A stretch of 64,000 nt of DNA from Variovorax paradoxus (GTDB lineage Bacteria > Pseudomonadota > Gammaproteobacteria > Burkholderiales > Burkholderiaceae_C). The stretch's first letter is position 1. Each line of letters starts with the position of its first letter. The stretch is from contig NZ_JAUSXL010000002.1 in the NCBI RefSeq assembly GCF_030815975.1, forward strand, positions 3,088,501-3,152,500, read 5' to 3'. A program made the translations under genes and the position numbers. The notes beneath the pieces were generated by a model, which saw only the letters and a program-made list of their open reading frames with translations, did no database searches and was not told the origin of the DNA. Of the stretch, positions 37,602 through 46,516 are shown piece after piece.

Positions 37602-38438
37602 TCAGGCCGGCGAGTAGGCCAGCCGCACGTAGATCGGCGCGAAAGCTTCGGCCTGTGTGATGTCGATCAGCGTTTCCTTCGCCAGTTCGAGCATCGCGAT
37701 GAAGGTGACGATCAGCACCGGTGCGCCGCGCGACACGTCGAACAGCTTCTCGAACTCGACGAAGCGCTGCCCCTGCAGGTGGCGCAGCACGATGCTCATG
37801 TGCTCGCGCACGTTGAGCTCTTCGCGCGAAATCTTGTGGTGCTGCACGAGCTTGGCGCGCTTCATGATGTCGGCCCACGCGTCGCGCAGCTCGATCACGT
37901 TCACGTCGGGAAAGCGCGGCTTGAGCGACTGCTCGATGTAGACCTGCCCCTTCCAGAAGTCGCGCCCGTAGGTCGGCAGCGCGCTGATGGCGGCGGCCTG
38001 CAGCTTGGTCTGCTCGTACTCCATCAGGCGGCGCACGAGCTCGGCGCGCGGGTCTTCGGCCTCTTCGCCGTCAGCCACCTTCTTGGGCGGCAGCAGCATG
38101 CGCGACTTGATCTCGATCAGCATCGCGGCCATCAGCAAATACTCGGCCGCGAGTTCGAGGTTTGTCTGGCGGATCTCGTCGACGTAGCTCAGGTACTGCC
38201 GCGTGAGCCCCGCCATCGGGATGTCGAGGATGTTGAAGTTCTGCTTGCGGATCAGGTAGAGCAGCAGGTCCAGCGGGCCCTCGAAGGCCTCCAGAAAGAC
38301 CTGCAGTGCCTCCGGCGGGATGTACAGGTCCTTCGGCATCGCGAACAACGGCTCGCCATAGAGCCTGGCGAGCGCGACCTGGTCGACCACTTCGGGCATG
38401 CCGGCCACGAGCGTGTCGTTGTCCTCGTTGCCCTTCAT
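37602..38438 (-). CDS. scpA: segregation and condensation protein A
   Basis: A 278-residue kleisin subunit of the SMC-ScpAB chromosome condensation complex. The N-terminal SMC-binding part is FEGPLDLLLYLIRKQNFNILDIP near residue 52 (residues about 53-75), followed by QYLSYVDEIRQTNLELAAEYL and the C-terminal winged helix (about 215-270). The family normally also needs ScpB, which is not in this window. It lies 70 bases after the DUF3460 gene, with an ATAGC hairpin between. Confidence 0.93.
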   Translation of the reverse strand: MKGNEDNDTLVAGMPEVVDQVALARLYGEPLFAMPKDLYIPPEALQVFLEAFEGPLDLLLYLIRKQNFNILDIPMAGLTRQYLSYVDEIRQTNLELAAEYLLMAAMLIEIKSRMLLPPKKVADGEEAEDPRAELVRRLMEYEQTKLQAAAISALPTYGRDFWKGQVYIEQSLKPRFPDVNVIELRDAWADIMKRAKLVQHHKISREELNVREHMSIVLRHLQGQRFVEFEKLFDVSRGAPVLIVTFIAMLELAKETLIDITQAEAFAPIYVRLAYSPA

Positions 38439-38447
38439 CGGGTGCTT

Positions 38448-38473
38448 GCTATCATTTCAATAGCTGCAGGCGC
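38448..38473. repeat. short ATAGC hairpin and GCAGGCGCG unit
   Basis: GCTAT and ATAGC (38448-38452 and 38460-38464) form a five-bp stem around a CATTTCA loop, followed at once by GCAGGCGCG. The ATAGC...GCAGGCGCG layout is shared with both arms of the repeat at 4971-5045. It lies between the DUF3460 and scpA genes. As a terminator it would be weak. Confidence 0.4.
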
Positions 38474-38508
38474 GACGAGAGCGAACGATGGATGCCGGCT
38501 TGGCACCA

Positions 38509-38715
38509 TTACTTGACTTGGGTCTGGTAGACGTACGGTTGCTGCGGTACGTTGGCCTCGCTGTACTCCTCGAGCAGGCTGCGGTCGAGGTGCTTGTCCC
38601 AGAGCAGGGCGCGGCCGGCACGCTGTTCGGCTTCCAGCGTCGGCTTCTTTTCTTTCATCTCCTCGATGAAATTGGTGATCTCGGAGGTGTAGTGGGGGCG
38701 GCTGAAGATGGACAT
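38509..38715 (-). CDS. DUF3460 family protein
   Basis: A 68-residue soluble protein beginning MSIFSRPHYTSEITNFIEE and ending QTQVK, of the DUF3460 family confined to betaproteobacteria. It contains EMKEKKPTLEAEQRAGRALLWDK and no catalytic motif; the function is unknown. AAAGG lies 7-11 bases before the ATG at 38715, deciding the start. It leads the DUF3460-scpA-nadB run and is divergent from the BamE-domain lipoprotein gene 39 bases away. Confidence 0.82.
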   Translation of the reverse strand: MSIFSRPHYTSEITNFIEEMKEKKPTLEAEQRAGRALLWDKHLDRSLLEEYSEANVPQQPYVYQTQVK

Positions 38716-38754
38716 AGACTGGACCTTTGTGGCGCGAATTTTACCGGGGATGGA

Positions 38755-39261
38755 ATGAAGCAGCGGCAACGGTGGCGGATCGGCGTGGCAACGGCGTTGT
38801 TGGCGGGGGTTGTCGGGCTTTCGGGCTGCGACAACCAGCGCATCGCCGAACTGGAAGAAGGCGTGGCAACGCAAGCCGATGTGCGCACGAAATTCGGCGA
38901 GCCCGAGAACATCTGGGACGCCCCGGGCGGCGGCCGCATCTTCGAATACAACCGCCAGCCGCAGGGCCAGAAGAACTACATGATCACCATCGGCGCCGAC
39001 GGCAAGATGAGCGCGCTGCGCCAAGTGCTCACGCCCGAGAACTTCGCCAGGGTGCAGCCCGGGATGATGATGGAAGACCTGCGCAAGCTGCTTGGCAAGC
39101 CCGCCAAGCTCACGCCCTATGCGCTCAAGCGCGAGACCGAATGGGAGTGGCGCTGGGTCCAGCCGCCGAATTCGCCGATGGTGTTCACCGCCACGCTGAA
39201 CGACGACCAGCGCGTGGTGCGCAGCGGGTCTTCGCCCGACCGGGGCGCCGAGGCGAACTAG
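38755..39261 (+). CDS. BamE/SmpA-OmlA domain lipoprotein
   Basis: A 168-residue lipoprotein. The signal peptide ends in LSGC (Cys about 25), so it is lipidated. Two BamE/SmpA-like motifs follow: GVATQADVRTKFGEPENIWD near 36 and VQPGMMMEDLRKLLGKPAK near 100, suggesting a duplicated or extended BamE fold. BamE helps assemble outer-membrane beta-barrel proteins; this may be a paralogue rather than BamE itself. Its stop codon TAG is the first three bases of the 270-bp inverted-repeat element. Confidence 0.8.
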   Translation: MKQRQRWRIGVATALLAGVVGLSGCDNQRIAELEEGVATQADVRTKFGEPENIWDAPGGGRIFEYNRQPQGQKNYMITIGADGKMSALRQVLTPENFARVQPGMMMEDLRKLLGKPAKLTPYALKRETEWEWRWVQPPNSPMVFTATLNDDQRVVRSGSSPDRGAEAN

Positions 39262-39528
39262 GGCCTGTTCACACTACTAACGGAGTCGCGAAGGCATGCC
39301 AAAGCGGACAAATCAAGGCGCACGACGTCGCGTGTGCGTCGGCACACGCAAGGAGTGCAACGCGGAGTTGGCCGCTTTGGCATGCCTTCCCTTCGGGTTG
39401 TTCGGCAAAGGGGCCGTCTGCGGCGTTGCCCGCGCTTGCAAGGCGCAAGCCTTGCTGCGCACGGGCGCCTTGCAGCCAGCCCCTTTGCCGAACAACGCGA
39501 TCTTCGTTAGTAGTGTGAACAGGCCCTA
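39259..39528. repeat. 270-bp structured element with 24-bp perfect terminal inverted repeats
   Basis: The ends (39259-39282 and 39505-39528) are perfect 24-base inverted repeats beginning TAGGGCCTGTTCAC. Inside are two independent perfect stems: A, 17 bp (39291-39307 with 39372-39388, AAGGCATGCCAAAGCGG), and B, 18 bp (39397-39414 with 39479-39496, GTTGTTCGGCAAAGGGGC). B encloses a further 7-bp hairpin at 39438-39455. The fold is a three-way junction. The first three bases of each end, TAG, are the stop codons of the two flanking convergent genes. No ORF in it looks real. It resembles a non-autonomous mobile or REP-type element. Confidence 0.85.
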
Positions 39529-41202
39529 AGCTTCCACGGCGCCCGGCTGGCCGCTTGTCAGCTCATCGGCAAACCCCGACCGCACGATCACCTCGAGCGG
39601 TTGCGGTTGCAGCGATTCCAGGCGCAGCAGCCCGCCGCGTGCCAGCACCGCGCGGTGCAGCTGCCGCAGCGCGTCGACGCCCGTTGCGTCCAGGTAGATG
39701 AGGTGCGTGGCGTCGAGCACCACCGTCATGCCGCGCGGCGCGCTCTCGGCCGCGTTGACGGCCTCGTCCAGCTTGGCCGCCGCCCCGAAGAACAGCGCGC
39801 CGTAGAGCCGGTAGGTGAGCACCGGCGGCTGCATCGTGACCAGTTCGACGCTGAAAAGCTCGCTCATGCGCCGGATGAAGAGCGCGCACGCCAGCACGAT
39901 GCCTGCCTGCACCGCCACCGTCAGGTCGAACACGACCGTGAGGAAGAAGGTGCCGAGCATCAGCAGCCGGTAGTGGCGGCTGAAGTGCCGCAGCTGCCCC
40001 GGCGTGAACTCGCGCCATTCGCCCATGTTCAGGCCCACGAAGATCAGGATGCCCGCGAGCACCGCAAGCGGCACGTGGCGCGCGAGCGGGGCCGCCAGCA
40101 GCACCACCACCATCACCGTGAGCGCATGCACGATGCCCGCGATGGGCGAACTGCCGCCCGAGCGGATGTTGGTCACGGTGCGCGCGATGGTGCCGGTGGC
40201 CGGCATGCCGCCGAAGAAGGGCGTCACCACATTGGCGATGCCCTGTGCCATCAGCTCCTGGTTCGGGTCGTGGCGCGGCTGGCCGCTGAGCTGGTCGGAC
40301 ACGCGCGCGCACAGCAGCGACTCGATCGCGCCCAGCAGCGCGATGGTGAGCGTTGGCGTGACCAGCTGCTTGACCGTTTCCCATGAAAAGTCGGGCAGCG
40401 CAAAGCCCGGCAGGCCTTCGGGAATCCCGCCGAAGCGCGTGCCGATGGTTTCCACCGGCAGATTGAAGCCCCACGACACCAGCGTGAGCGTGACCAGCGC
40501 GACGATGGGCCCGGGCATGCGCGCACCCGCCTGCACCGCGCGCGTGCGCGCAACGCGCCCCGCCAGGCGCTGCACCGCGAGGCCCAGCTTCGATTCATCG
40601 CTCAGCAGCAGCGGCCAGATCACCAGGCCGGCCAGGCATGCCAGCCCCAGCGCGAAGGCATAGGGGTTGAAGGTGCCGATCTGCAGCGCCATGGCATGCA
40701 GCTGCGAGAACACGTCCGCCGGCATCTTGGCGACCGTCAGCCCGAGCAGGTCCTTGAGCTGCGACAGAAGAATGAGCACCGCAATACCATTGGTGAACCC
40801 GACCACGATCGACAGCGGCACGAAGCGCACCAGCCGGCCGAGCCCGAACAGCCCCGCCGCGAACAGCAGCACGCCGGCGCAGGCGGTGGAAATCAGCAGG
40901 TTCGCCACGCCATAGCGCTCGACGATGCCGTAGACGATCACGATGAACGCGCCGGCCGGCCCGCCGATCTGCACCGCCGAGCCGCCCAGCAGCGAGATCA
41001 GGAAGCCCGCGATGATCGCCGTCCAGATGCCGGCCTCCGGCTTGAGCCCGGAGGCGATGGCAAAGGCCATGGCCAGCGGCAGCGCCACGATGCCCACCGT
41101 GGCGCCGGCCCCCAGGTCCTTGAAGAAGCGCTCCCGGCTGTAGCTCGCCATGGCGTCCAGAAGGCGCGGGCGAAAGCGGGTGATGTTCAGCGGTGACTGC
41201 AT
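39526..41202 (-). CDS. SulP family inorganic anion transporter
   Basis: A 558-residue membrane protein. The SulP transport domain has 10-14 helices over residues 20-420, starting DLGAGATVGIVALPLAMAFA and containing GGSAVQIGGPAGAF near 75 and the conserved FFGGMPATGTIARTVTNIRSGG near 310 (residues about 308-330). A C-terminal STAS domain (about 440-545) has VVLDATHLIYLDATGVDAL near 480. It probably takes up sulfate, bicarbonate or a related anion. The ATG at 41202 removes a longer unconserved leader. Its TAG stop is supplied by the 270-bp element. Confidence 0.92.
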   Translation of the reverse strand: MQSPLNITRFRPRLLDAMASYSRERFFKDLGAGATVGIVALPLAMAFAIASGLKPEAGIWTAIIAGFLISLLGGSAVQIGGPAGAFIVIVYGIVERYGVANLLISTACAGVLLFAAGLFGLGRLVRFVPLSIVVGFTNGIAVLILLSQLKDLLGLTVAKMPADVFSQLHAMALQIGTFNPYAFALGLACLAGLVIWPLLLSDESKLGLAVQRLAGRVARTRAVQAGARMPGPIVALVTLTLVSWGFNLPVETIGTRFGGIPEGLPGFALPDFSWETVKQLVTPTLTIALLGAIESLLCARVSDQLSGQPRHDPNQELMAQGIANVVTPFFGGMPATGTIARTVTNIRSGGSSPIAGIVHALTVMVVVLLAAPLARHVPLAVLAGILIFVGLNMGEWREFTPGQLRHFSRHYRLLMLGTFFLTVVFDLTVAVQAGIVLACALFIRRMSELFSVELVTMQPPVLTYRLYGALFFGAAAKLDEAVNAAESAPRGMTVVLDATHLIYLDATGVDALRQLHRAVLARGGLLRLESLQPQPLEVIVRSGFADELTSGQPGAVEA

Positions 41203-41307
41203 GTGGCGCCCATTGTGACCCGGGCGCTGCGTGCGCAGGAAGGCTTGCAGGTCTGTTTCACCGCCTGTGCCACGGCCCACAAGGCGCGCCCGCCGGGCGC
41301 CGCTGGC

Positions 41308-41532
41308 TCAGTCGCTGTCGGGAATCACCGCGTCGGCGGCCGCGCCCACGGCCTTGCCGGTGATGCGCGCGGTGCCGATGGCCGCATCGGCCGCGAGGCC
41401 GACCGCGCCGGCGCCCACGCTCACCACAGTGCCGGCCACGCTGACCACGGCACAGCCGCCCAGCAGCAGGGCACCCGCGAGGCCGAGCGCTGCGAGAACG
41501 AAAGGTCGGAAGCGGGAGCGATGGCTTTGCAT
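41308..41532 (-). CDS. small predicted lipoprotein
   Basis: A 74-residue protein not assignable to a named family. The N-terminus (RSRFRPFVLAALGLAGALLLGGC) is a lipoprotein signal with lipobox LGGC. The mature part is Gly/Ala/Val-rich (VVSVAGTVVSVGAGAVGLAADAA) and could insert in a membrane. It lies between the SulP and enoyl-CoA hydratase genes on the same strand, 25 bases after the hydratase stop. Confidence 0.7.
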   Translation of the reverse strand: MQSHRSRFRPFVLAALGLAGALLLGGCAVVSVAGTVVSVGAGAVGLAADAAIGTARITGKAVGAAADAVIPDSD

Positions 41533-41557
41533 GCGCGGATTTTGCACCCGGCCGCGC

Positions 41558-42313
41558 TCAGCGGCCCTTGAAGACCGGCGGGCGCTTCTCGCGCCATGCG
41601 CGGCCGCCCTCGGCCAGGTCTTCGGATGCGACGGTGCGCTGCACCTCGCGCTGGATCGAGGCGGCATCGGCCGTGCCGCGCGCGATCTGGTTCAGGTGCT
41701 TCTTCATGCCCAGAAGCGCGAGCGGCGCCATGCCGGCCAGTGTGGTGCGCAGGCGCAGCACCTCCGCATCGAGCGCCGCTGCATCGTCCACCAGGTGCGT
41801 GAGGAATCCGCATTCGCGCATGGCCGGCCCGTCGAGCTTCTCGGCGGTCAGGAAGAGCCGCTTGGCCGTGTCCAGCCCGAGGCGCGAGACATAGCGCTCC
41901 ATGCCGCTCTGGTAGTAGTGCAGCCCGAGCCGGGCCGCGGGCATGAACATCTCGGCGGACCGCACGCCCACGCGGAAGTCGCAGGCCAGCACCAGGTCCG
42001 TAGCGCCGCCGAAGACGCCGCCGTGTACTGCCGCGATCGTGACGGCGCGGCAGCTTTCCAGCGCATCGACCATCTCGCCGAAGCTGCGGCCCTCGGTCTG
42101 GCTGCTGGCGGCAACCTCCGAGATGTCGTAGCCACTGCAGAAGTACTTTCCCTCCGAGCGAAGGACCAGCACCAGCACGCCGGACGAGCCGTTCACCGTC
42201 TCCACATGGCGAACGAGCGCGGGCAGGTCCTCCGGCGTCAGCTTGTTGGCGGCCTGCGGACGGCGCAGCGTGAGATAGGCGACGTGGCCGTCGATCTGGA
42301 GGGTAGGAAGCAT
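41558..42313 (-). CDS. enoyl-CoA hydratase/isomerase family protein
   Basis: A 251-residue crotonase-fold protein. The oxyanion-hole motifs are VLRSEGKYFCSGYDISE near residue 50 and AVHGGVFGGATDLVLACDFRV near 96 (residues about 95-116). The catalytic Glu pair of true hydratases is not obvious, since the second position falls in ARLGLHYYQSG, so the reaction could be hydration, isomerisation or hydrolysis of an acyl-CoA. The ATG at 42313 avoids a longer leader from 42388. It is divergent from the toxin-antitoxin pair. Confidence 0.85.
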   Translation of the reverse strand: MLPTLQIDGHVAYLTLRRPQAANKLTPEDLPALVRHVETVNGSSGVLVLVLRSEGKYFCSGYDISEVAASSQTEGRSFGEMVDALESCRAVTIAAVHGGVFGGATDLVLACDFRVGVRSAEMFMPAARLGLHYYQSGMERYVSRLGLDTAKRLFLTAEKLDGPAMRECGFLTHLVDDAAALDAEVLRLRTTLAGMAPLALLGMKKHLNQIARGTADAASIQREVQRTVASEDLAEGGRAWREKRPPVFKGR

Positions 42314-42405
42314 TGATGTACCAAATGAAGGCCTGTCGGGGAAGATATTCGAGAAACCGCGGTTCAGCAGGTCAGTTCGGACGTGCACAAGGTTTTTTCA
42401 TTTTG

Positions 42406-42422
42406 ATAGGATTCAATCCTAT
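42406..42422. promoter_or_regulatory. palindromic operator of the ParDE-type module
   Basis: ATAGGATT and AATCCTAT form perfect 8-base arms around a single C, 21 bases before the antitoxin start. The palindrome covers a plausible -10 box (TAGGAT, 42407-42412), and TGGAGG follows as the ribosome site. Ribbon-helix-helix antitoxins repress their own operons through such sites (family knowledge), so this is the likely autoregulatory operator. Confidence 0.75.
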
Positions 42423-42443
42423 TGCCAAGACTGGAGGTTCATC

Positions 42444-42713
42444 ATGCGAACGACGCAGCAACTGAGCATCACCCTGCCCAACGAAATGGCCGACGTGGTG
42501 AAGGCGAAGGTGCGCACTGGCGAGTACGCCACCGAAAGCGAAGTCATCCGGGACGGCCTGCGCGCTCTTCTGGCGCGAGATCGCGCCGTCGAAAGCTGGC
42601 TGCACCGCCAGGTAGGCCCAGCCTACGATGCACTGAAAGCCGATCCGTCCCGCGCTGCCACTGTCGACCAGATACGCGCCCGCCTCGCCGCCGAACATGC
42701 CAAGGCGCGATGA
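42444..42713 (+). CDS. ParD-type ribbon-helix-helix antitoxin
   Basis: An 89-residue antitoxin. The N-terminal 45 residues form a ribbon-helix-helix DNA-binding domain (QLSITLPNEMADVVKAKVRTGEYATESEVIRDG, residues about 6-38). The C-terminal part (SWLHRQVGPAYDALKADP...RLAAEHAKAR) would wrap the toxin. TGGAGG lies 6-11 bases before the ATG. Its stop overlaps the toxin start (ATGA), and a perfect palindrome lies upstream for autoregulation. Confidence 0.9.
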   Translation: MRTTQQLSITLPNEMADVVKAKVRTGEYATESEVIRDGLRALLARDRAVESWLHRQVGPAYDALKADPSRAATVDQIRARLAAEHAKAR

Positions 42714-43036
42714 ACTATCGCGTCGTTTTCGCTCCCGAGGCCGAGGAACAGCTTGCAGCTCTGTACCGCTACATCGCCGCTGCGGCCTCACCCGACATTG
42801 CAGCGCGGTACACCGAGGCTATCGTGAGCTACTGCGAGAGCCTGTGCACCTTTCCTCACCGGGGCACGATGCGCGATGACGTCCGGCCCGGCCTGCGCAT
42901 CACCAATTACAAGAAACGCGCCGTGATCGCCTTTGCTGTCGATGCGGAGCAGGTATTGATCATCGGCGTGTTCTACGGCGGCCAAGACTACGAAACCACC
43001 CTGGAGGACGACGGCAAGGACGACTTGGAGCATTGA
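42710..43036 (+). CDS. ParE/RelE-superfamily toxin
   Basis: A 108-residue toxin of the ParE type. Features are VVFAPEAEEQLAALYRYIA near the N-terminus, the PDIAARYTEAIVSYCESL helix, FPHRGTMRDDVRPGLRI near 48 and the C-terminal strand VLIIGVFYGGQDYE. ParE toxins poison gyrase, whereas RelE relatives cut mRNA; the lack of RelE catalytic clusters and the ParD partner favour ParE. It starts inside the antitoxin stop and converges on metG, 66 bases away. The last dozen residues are acidic. Confidence 0.88.
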   Translation: MNYRVVFAPEAEEQLAALYRYIAAAASPDIAARYTEAIVSYCESLCTFPHRGTMRDDVRPGLRITNYKKRAVIAFAVDAEQVLIIGVFYGGQDYETTLEDDGKDDLEH

Positions 43037-43102
43037 GCTGTTGGAGGCATTTCCTGCTCTTGTTCAGTCCCGGCCGAGTTTCTTTCTCCTGCTGCTTCAG
43101 CT

Positions 43103-45199
43103 TCAGCGCACCCGCATGCCCGGCGTCGCGCCCGGCCAGGGCTCGAGCACGTGGATGCCGGGGTGGGCCTTTTCGTCGCCATGGCTCGCGGCCAGCACCA
43201 TGCCTTCGCTGATGCCGAACTTCATCTTGCGTGGCGCCAGGTTGGCGACCAGCACGGTGAGCTTGCCCACGAGCTGCTCGGGCTGGTAGGCCGAGGCGAT
43301 GCCGCTGAACACGTTGCGGGTCTTGCCTTCGCCCGCGTCGAGCGTCAGGCGCAGCAGCTTGGTCGAGCCCTCGACCTTCTCGCAGGCCACGATCTTGGCG
43401 ATGCGCAGGTCGATCTTCGCGAAGTCGTCGATGGTGATGGCGGGCGCAATGGCCTCGCCGCCCGGCAAGGCATCGGTCGCCGTTTCCGCAGCGGCGGCCG
43501 ATGCCGGCTCGGGCGCATCGAACAGCTTGTCGACCGTCTTGGCGTCGGCCCGCTGCATCAGGTGCTTGTATTCGCCGATGGCATGGCCCGCCGGCAGCGA
43601 CTGCGCGGCGTCGGCCCACGTGAGCGGCTCGATCCTGAGGAAGGCTTCGACATTGGCGGCCAGCGCCGGCAGCACCGGCTTCAGGTACAGCGTGAGCAGG
43701 CGGAAGGCCTCGATGCATACCGTGCACACGTCGTGCAGCCGCGGCTCCTGGCCTTCCTTCTTGGCCAGCTCCCAGGGCTTGTTCTGGTCGACGTACTCGT
43801 TCACCTTGTCGGCCAGCGCCATCACTTCGCGCAGCGCGCGGGCGTAGTCGCGGCCGTCGTAGAGCGAATGCAGCTGCGGCGCGGCGTCGCGCAGCGCGAA
43901 CAGCAGTGCGTCGCCATCGGCCGACACTTCGCCCAGCTGGCCGCCGAAGCGCTTGCCGATGAAGCCCGCCGCGCGGCTTGCAATGTTGATGTACTTGCCC
44001 ACGAGGTCGCTGTTGACGCGCGCGACGAAGTCCTCGGGGTTGAAGTCGATGTCCTCGTTGCGGCCGTTGAGCTTGGCCGCGATGTAGTAGCGCAGCCACT
44101 CGGGGTCCAGGCCGATCGACAGGTACTTGAGCGGGTCGATGCCGGTGCCGCGGCTCTTGCTCATCTTCTCGCCGCTGACCGTGAGGTGGCCGTGCACGTA
44201 CACCGCATCGGGCGCCTTGCGGCCGCTGAAGTGCAGCATCGCGGGCCAGAACAGCGTGTGGAAGGTGATGATGTCCTTGCCGATGAAGTGCACCTGCTCC
44301 AGGTCCGGGTCGGCCATGTACTCGGTGTACGAGATGCCGTCGCCGCCCAGTTCGATGCAGCGCTTGTCGAGCAGGTTCTTGAGCGAGGCCAGGTAGCCCA
44401 CGGGCGCGTCGAGCCACACGTAGAAGTACTTGCCCGGCGCATCGGGAATCTCGATGCCGAAGTAGGGCGCGTCCCGGCTGATGTCCCAGTCGCCGAGGCC
44501 GCCCTTGCCTTCGTCGTCCTTGTAGAGCCACTCGCGGATCTTGTTCTGCACCTCGGATTGAACGTGGCCGGGCGCCGCAGTCCATTCCTTCAGGTAGGCC
44601 TCGCAGCGCGGGTCCGAGAGCTTGAAGAAGAAGTGGTCGGAGCTGCGCAGCTCGGGCTTGGCGCCCGACAGCGCCGAGTAGGGGTTGATCAGCTCGGTGG
44701 GCGCATAGACGGCGCCGCACACTTCGCAGTTGTCGCCGTACTGGTCCTTCGAATGGCAGTTGGGGCATTCGCCCTTGATGAAGCGGTCGGCCAGGAACAT
44801 GCCCTTGGCCGGGTCGTAGAACTGCTCGACGCTCTTGGTTTCGATCAGGCCGTTGGCGCGCAGGTCGCGGTAGATGTCCTGCGCGAGCTGGTGGTTTTCG
44901 GGCGCGTCGGTCGAGTGCCAGTTGTCGAACGAGATGTAGTAGCCGTCGAGGTAGGGCTTGCGGCCCGCGGCGATCTCGGCCACGAAGGCCTGCGGCGTTA
45001 CGCCGGCCTTGTCGGCCGCGATGGTGATGGCCGCGCCGTGCGCGTCGTCGGCGCAGACGAAGTTGACCTCGGCGCCATTCATTCGCTGGTTCCGCACCCA
45101 GATGTCGGCCTGGATGTATTCCATCATGTGGCCGATATGGAACTTGCCGTTGGCATACGGCAGGGCGGTGGTGACGAAGAGCTTGCGCGGGGCGGACAT
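43103..45199 (-). CDS. metG: methionyl-tRNA synthetase
   Basis: A 698-residue class I synthetase that charges tRNA-Met. The HIGH motif is in [12 protein letters not shown] near residue 14, the zinc knuckle is [18 protein letters not shown] near 145, KMSKS is in [12 protein letters not shown] near 345, and the C-terminal dimerising tRNA-binding domain (about 590-698) begins [13 protein letters not shown]. This is the long E. coli-like form. The ATG at 45199 gives [18 protein letters not shown]. It is divergent from the isocitrate dehydrogenase gene. Confidence 0.98.
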   Translation of the reverse strand: MSAPRKLFVTTALPYANGKFHIGHMMEYIQADIWVRNQRMNGAEVNFVCADDAHGAAITIAADKAGVTPQAFVAEIAAGRKPYLDGYYISFDNWHSTDAPENHQLAQDIYRDLRANGLIETKSVEQFYDPAKGMFLADRFIKGECPNCHSKDQYGDNCEVCGAVYAPTELINPYSALSGAKPELRSSDHFFFKLSDPRCEAYLKEWTAAPGHVQSEVQNKIREWLYKDDEGKGGLGDWDISRDAPYFGIEIPDAPGKYFYVWLDAPVGYLASLKNLLDKRCIELGGDGISYTEYMADPDLEQVHFIGKDIITFHTLFWPAMLHFSGRKAPDAVYVHGHLTVSGEKMSKSRGTGIDPLKYLSIGLDPEWLRYYIAAKLNGRNEDIDFNPEDFVARVNSDLVGKYINIASRAAGFIGKRFGGQLGEVSADGDALLFALRDAAPQLHSLYDGRDYARALREVMALADKVNEYVDQNKPWELAKKEGQEPRLHDVCTVCIEAFRLLTLYLKPVLPALAANVEAFLRIEPLTWADAAQSLPAGHAIGEYKHLMQRADAKTVDKLFDAPEPASAAAAETATDALPGGEAIAPAITIDDFAKIDLRIAKIVACEKVEGSTKLLRLTLDAGEGKTRNVFSGIASAYQPEQLVGKLTVLVANLAPRKMKFGISEGMVLAASHGDEKAHPGIHVLEPWPGATPGMRVR

Positions 45200-45248
45200 C
45201 GGGGAGGGCGCTTTCGGGGAGTGGCGAACGAACTTGCGGGAACCGGGC

Positions 45249-45254
45249 ATTTTA
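45249..45254 (-). promoter_or_regulatory. candidate metG -10 box
   Basis: Read on the minus strand this is TAAAAT, 50 bases before the metG ATG. A -35 box is not evident. It lies in the 257-base divergent region shared with the isocitrate dehydrogenase gene, which also holds two direct copies of GATATAC (45421-45427 and 45434-45440) near that gene's start. Confidence 0.3.
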
Positions 45255-45456
45255 GGTGGCAGCATCGCACCATGCCGAACGCCGTTGATCCTGGCGCCTG
45301 CATCGGCGGTTTTGCCGCGCCGGGCGGACCCAGTGACCCGAAAGGCGCCGGGGTGTCTCCGGCGCGACGTATGCTCCATGCCGCGCGTTTCGCCGACGCT
45401 CTCTCCTGATATGGCGAAGAGATATACAAGATGGATATACAGAAAGCGAGTTTCCG

Positions 45457-46488
45457 ATGACCACCCCCATTCCCGCAACCCTGATTCCCGGCGATGGCAT
45501 CGGCCCCGAGATCGTCGACGCCACCCTGGCCGCGCTCGACGCGCTGAAGGCGCCCTTCGAGTGGGACCGCCAGATTGCCGGCCTCGGCGGCGTCCAGGCC
45601 TCGGGCGATCCGCTGCCGCAGGCCACGCTGGAGAGCATCCGCCGCACCCGCCTGGCCCTCAAGGGCCCGCTCGAGACGCCCTCGGGCGGCGGCTACCGCT
45701 CGTCGAACGTGCGGCTGCGCGAGGAGTTCCAGCTCTACGCCAACTTGCGCCCCGCGCGCACCATCATCCCGGGCGGCCGCTTCGACAAGATCGACCTGAT
45801 GGTCGTGCGCGAGAACCTCGAGGGCCTGTACATCGGCCACGAGCACTATGTGCGCATCGACGGCGACCCGCACGCCGTCGGCATGGCCACCGGCATCAAT
45901 ACGCGCCAGGGGTGCCTGCGCCTGCTCGAATACGCTTTCGAGACCGCCATTGCCGCCGGCCGCAAAAAGGTCACGCTGGTGCACAAGGCCAACATCATGA
46001 AGGTGCTGACCGGCCTGTTCCTCGAGACGGGCCTGCGGCTCTACGAAGAAAAGTACAAGGGCAAGTTCGAACTCGACACCATCATCGTGGACGCCTGCGC
46101 GATGAAGCTGGTGCTCAATCCGTGGCAGTTCGACATGCTGGTGACGACCAACCTGTTCGGCGACATCCTGTCCGACCTGGTGGCCGGGCTGGTGGGCGGC
46201 CTGGGCATGGCGCCCGGCGCCAATATCGGCGCCGATGCGGCGATATTCGAGGCCGTGCACGGCTCGGCGCCCGACATCGCCGGCAAGGGCATCGCCAACC
46301 CCACGGCACTGCTGCTGGCCGCCGCGCTGATGCTCGAGCACGTCAGGCTGCCCGAGATGGCCACGCGCCTGCGCAAGGCCATCGACGACACGCTCAACAT
46401 CGACAAGGTGCGCACCGGCGACCTGGGCGGCAGCGCCGGCACGGCGGCCTTCACCAAGGCGCTGGTCAGCCGCATCCAGAACGGCTGA
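45457..46488 (+). CDS. isocitrate/isopropylmalate dehydrogenase family protein (NAD-type isocitrate dehydrogenase)
   Basis: A 343-residue beta-decarboxylating dehydrogenase. The N-terminus [20 protein letters not shown] is the family start, with the substrate loop [19 protein letters not shown] near 70, the catalytic Tyr/Lys in the [13 protein letters not shown] and VHKANIMK blocks, and metal aspartates in [19 protein letters not shown] near 230. The S-N-x-x-L-R loop and length fit short NAD-dependent isocitrate dehydrogenase better than LeuB, but the distinction is not certain. It is divergent from metG. Confidence 0.85.
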   Translation: MTTPIPATLIPGDGIGPEIVDATLAALDALKAPFEWDRQIAGLGGVQASGDPLPQATLESIRRTRLALKGPLETPSGGGYRSSNVRLREEFQLYANLRPARTIIPGGRFDKIDLMVVRENLEGLYIGHEHYVRIDGDPHAVGMATGINTRQGCLRLLEYAFETAIAAGRKKVTLVHKANIMKVLTGLFLETGLRLYEEKYKGKFELDTIIVDACAMKLVLNPWQFDMLVTTNLFGDILSDLVAGLVGGLGMAPGANIGADAAIFEAVHGSAPDIAGKGIANPTALLLAAALMLEHVRLPEMATRLRKAIDDTLNIDKVRTGDLGGSAGTAAFTKALVSRIQNG

Positions 46489-46516
46489 GGCAGGTGCGCC
46501 GCGGCTGCGGGGTTCC

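Noticed and set aside
38448..38464. GCTAT/ATAGC hairpin as a terminator between DUF3460 and scpA
   Set aside because: The stem is only five AT-rich pairs with no T-run, too weak for termination; I list it as a repeat unit instead.
39296..39529. 77-residue Cys-containing ORF inside the 270-bp element
   Set aside because: It coincides with the inverted-repeat stems, has no ribosome site, and its composition follows the palindromes rather than a protein.
45421..45440. Two GATATAC direct repeats before the isocitrate dehydrogenase gene as an operator
   Set aside because: Two seven-base copies only 13 bases apart are too little evidence; noted under the metG promoter entry.
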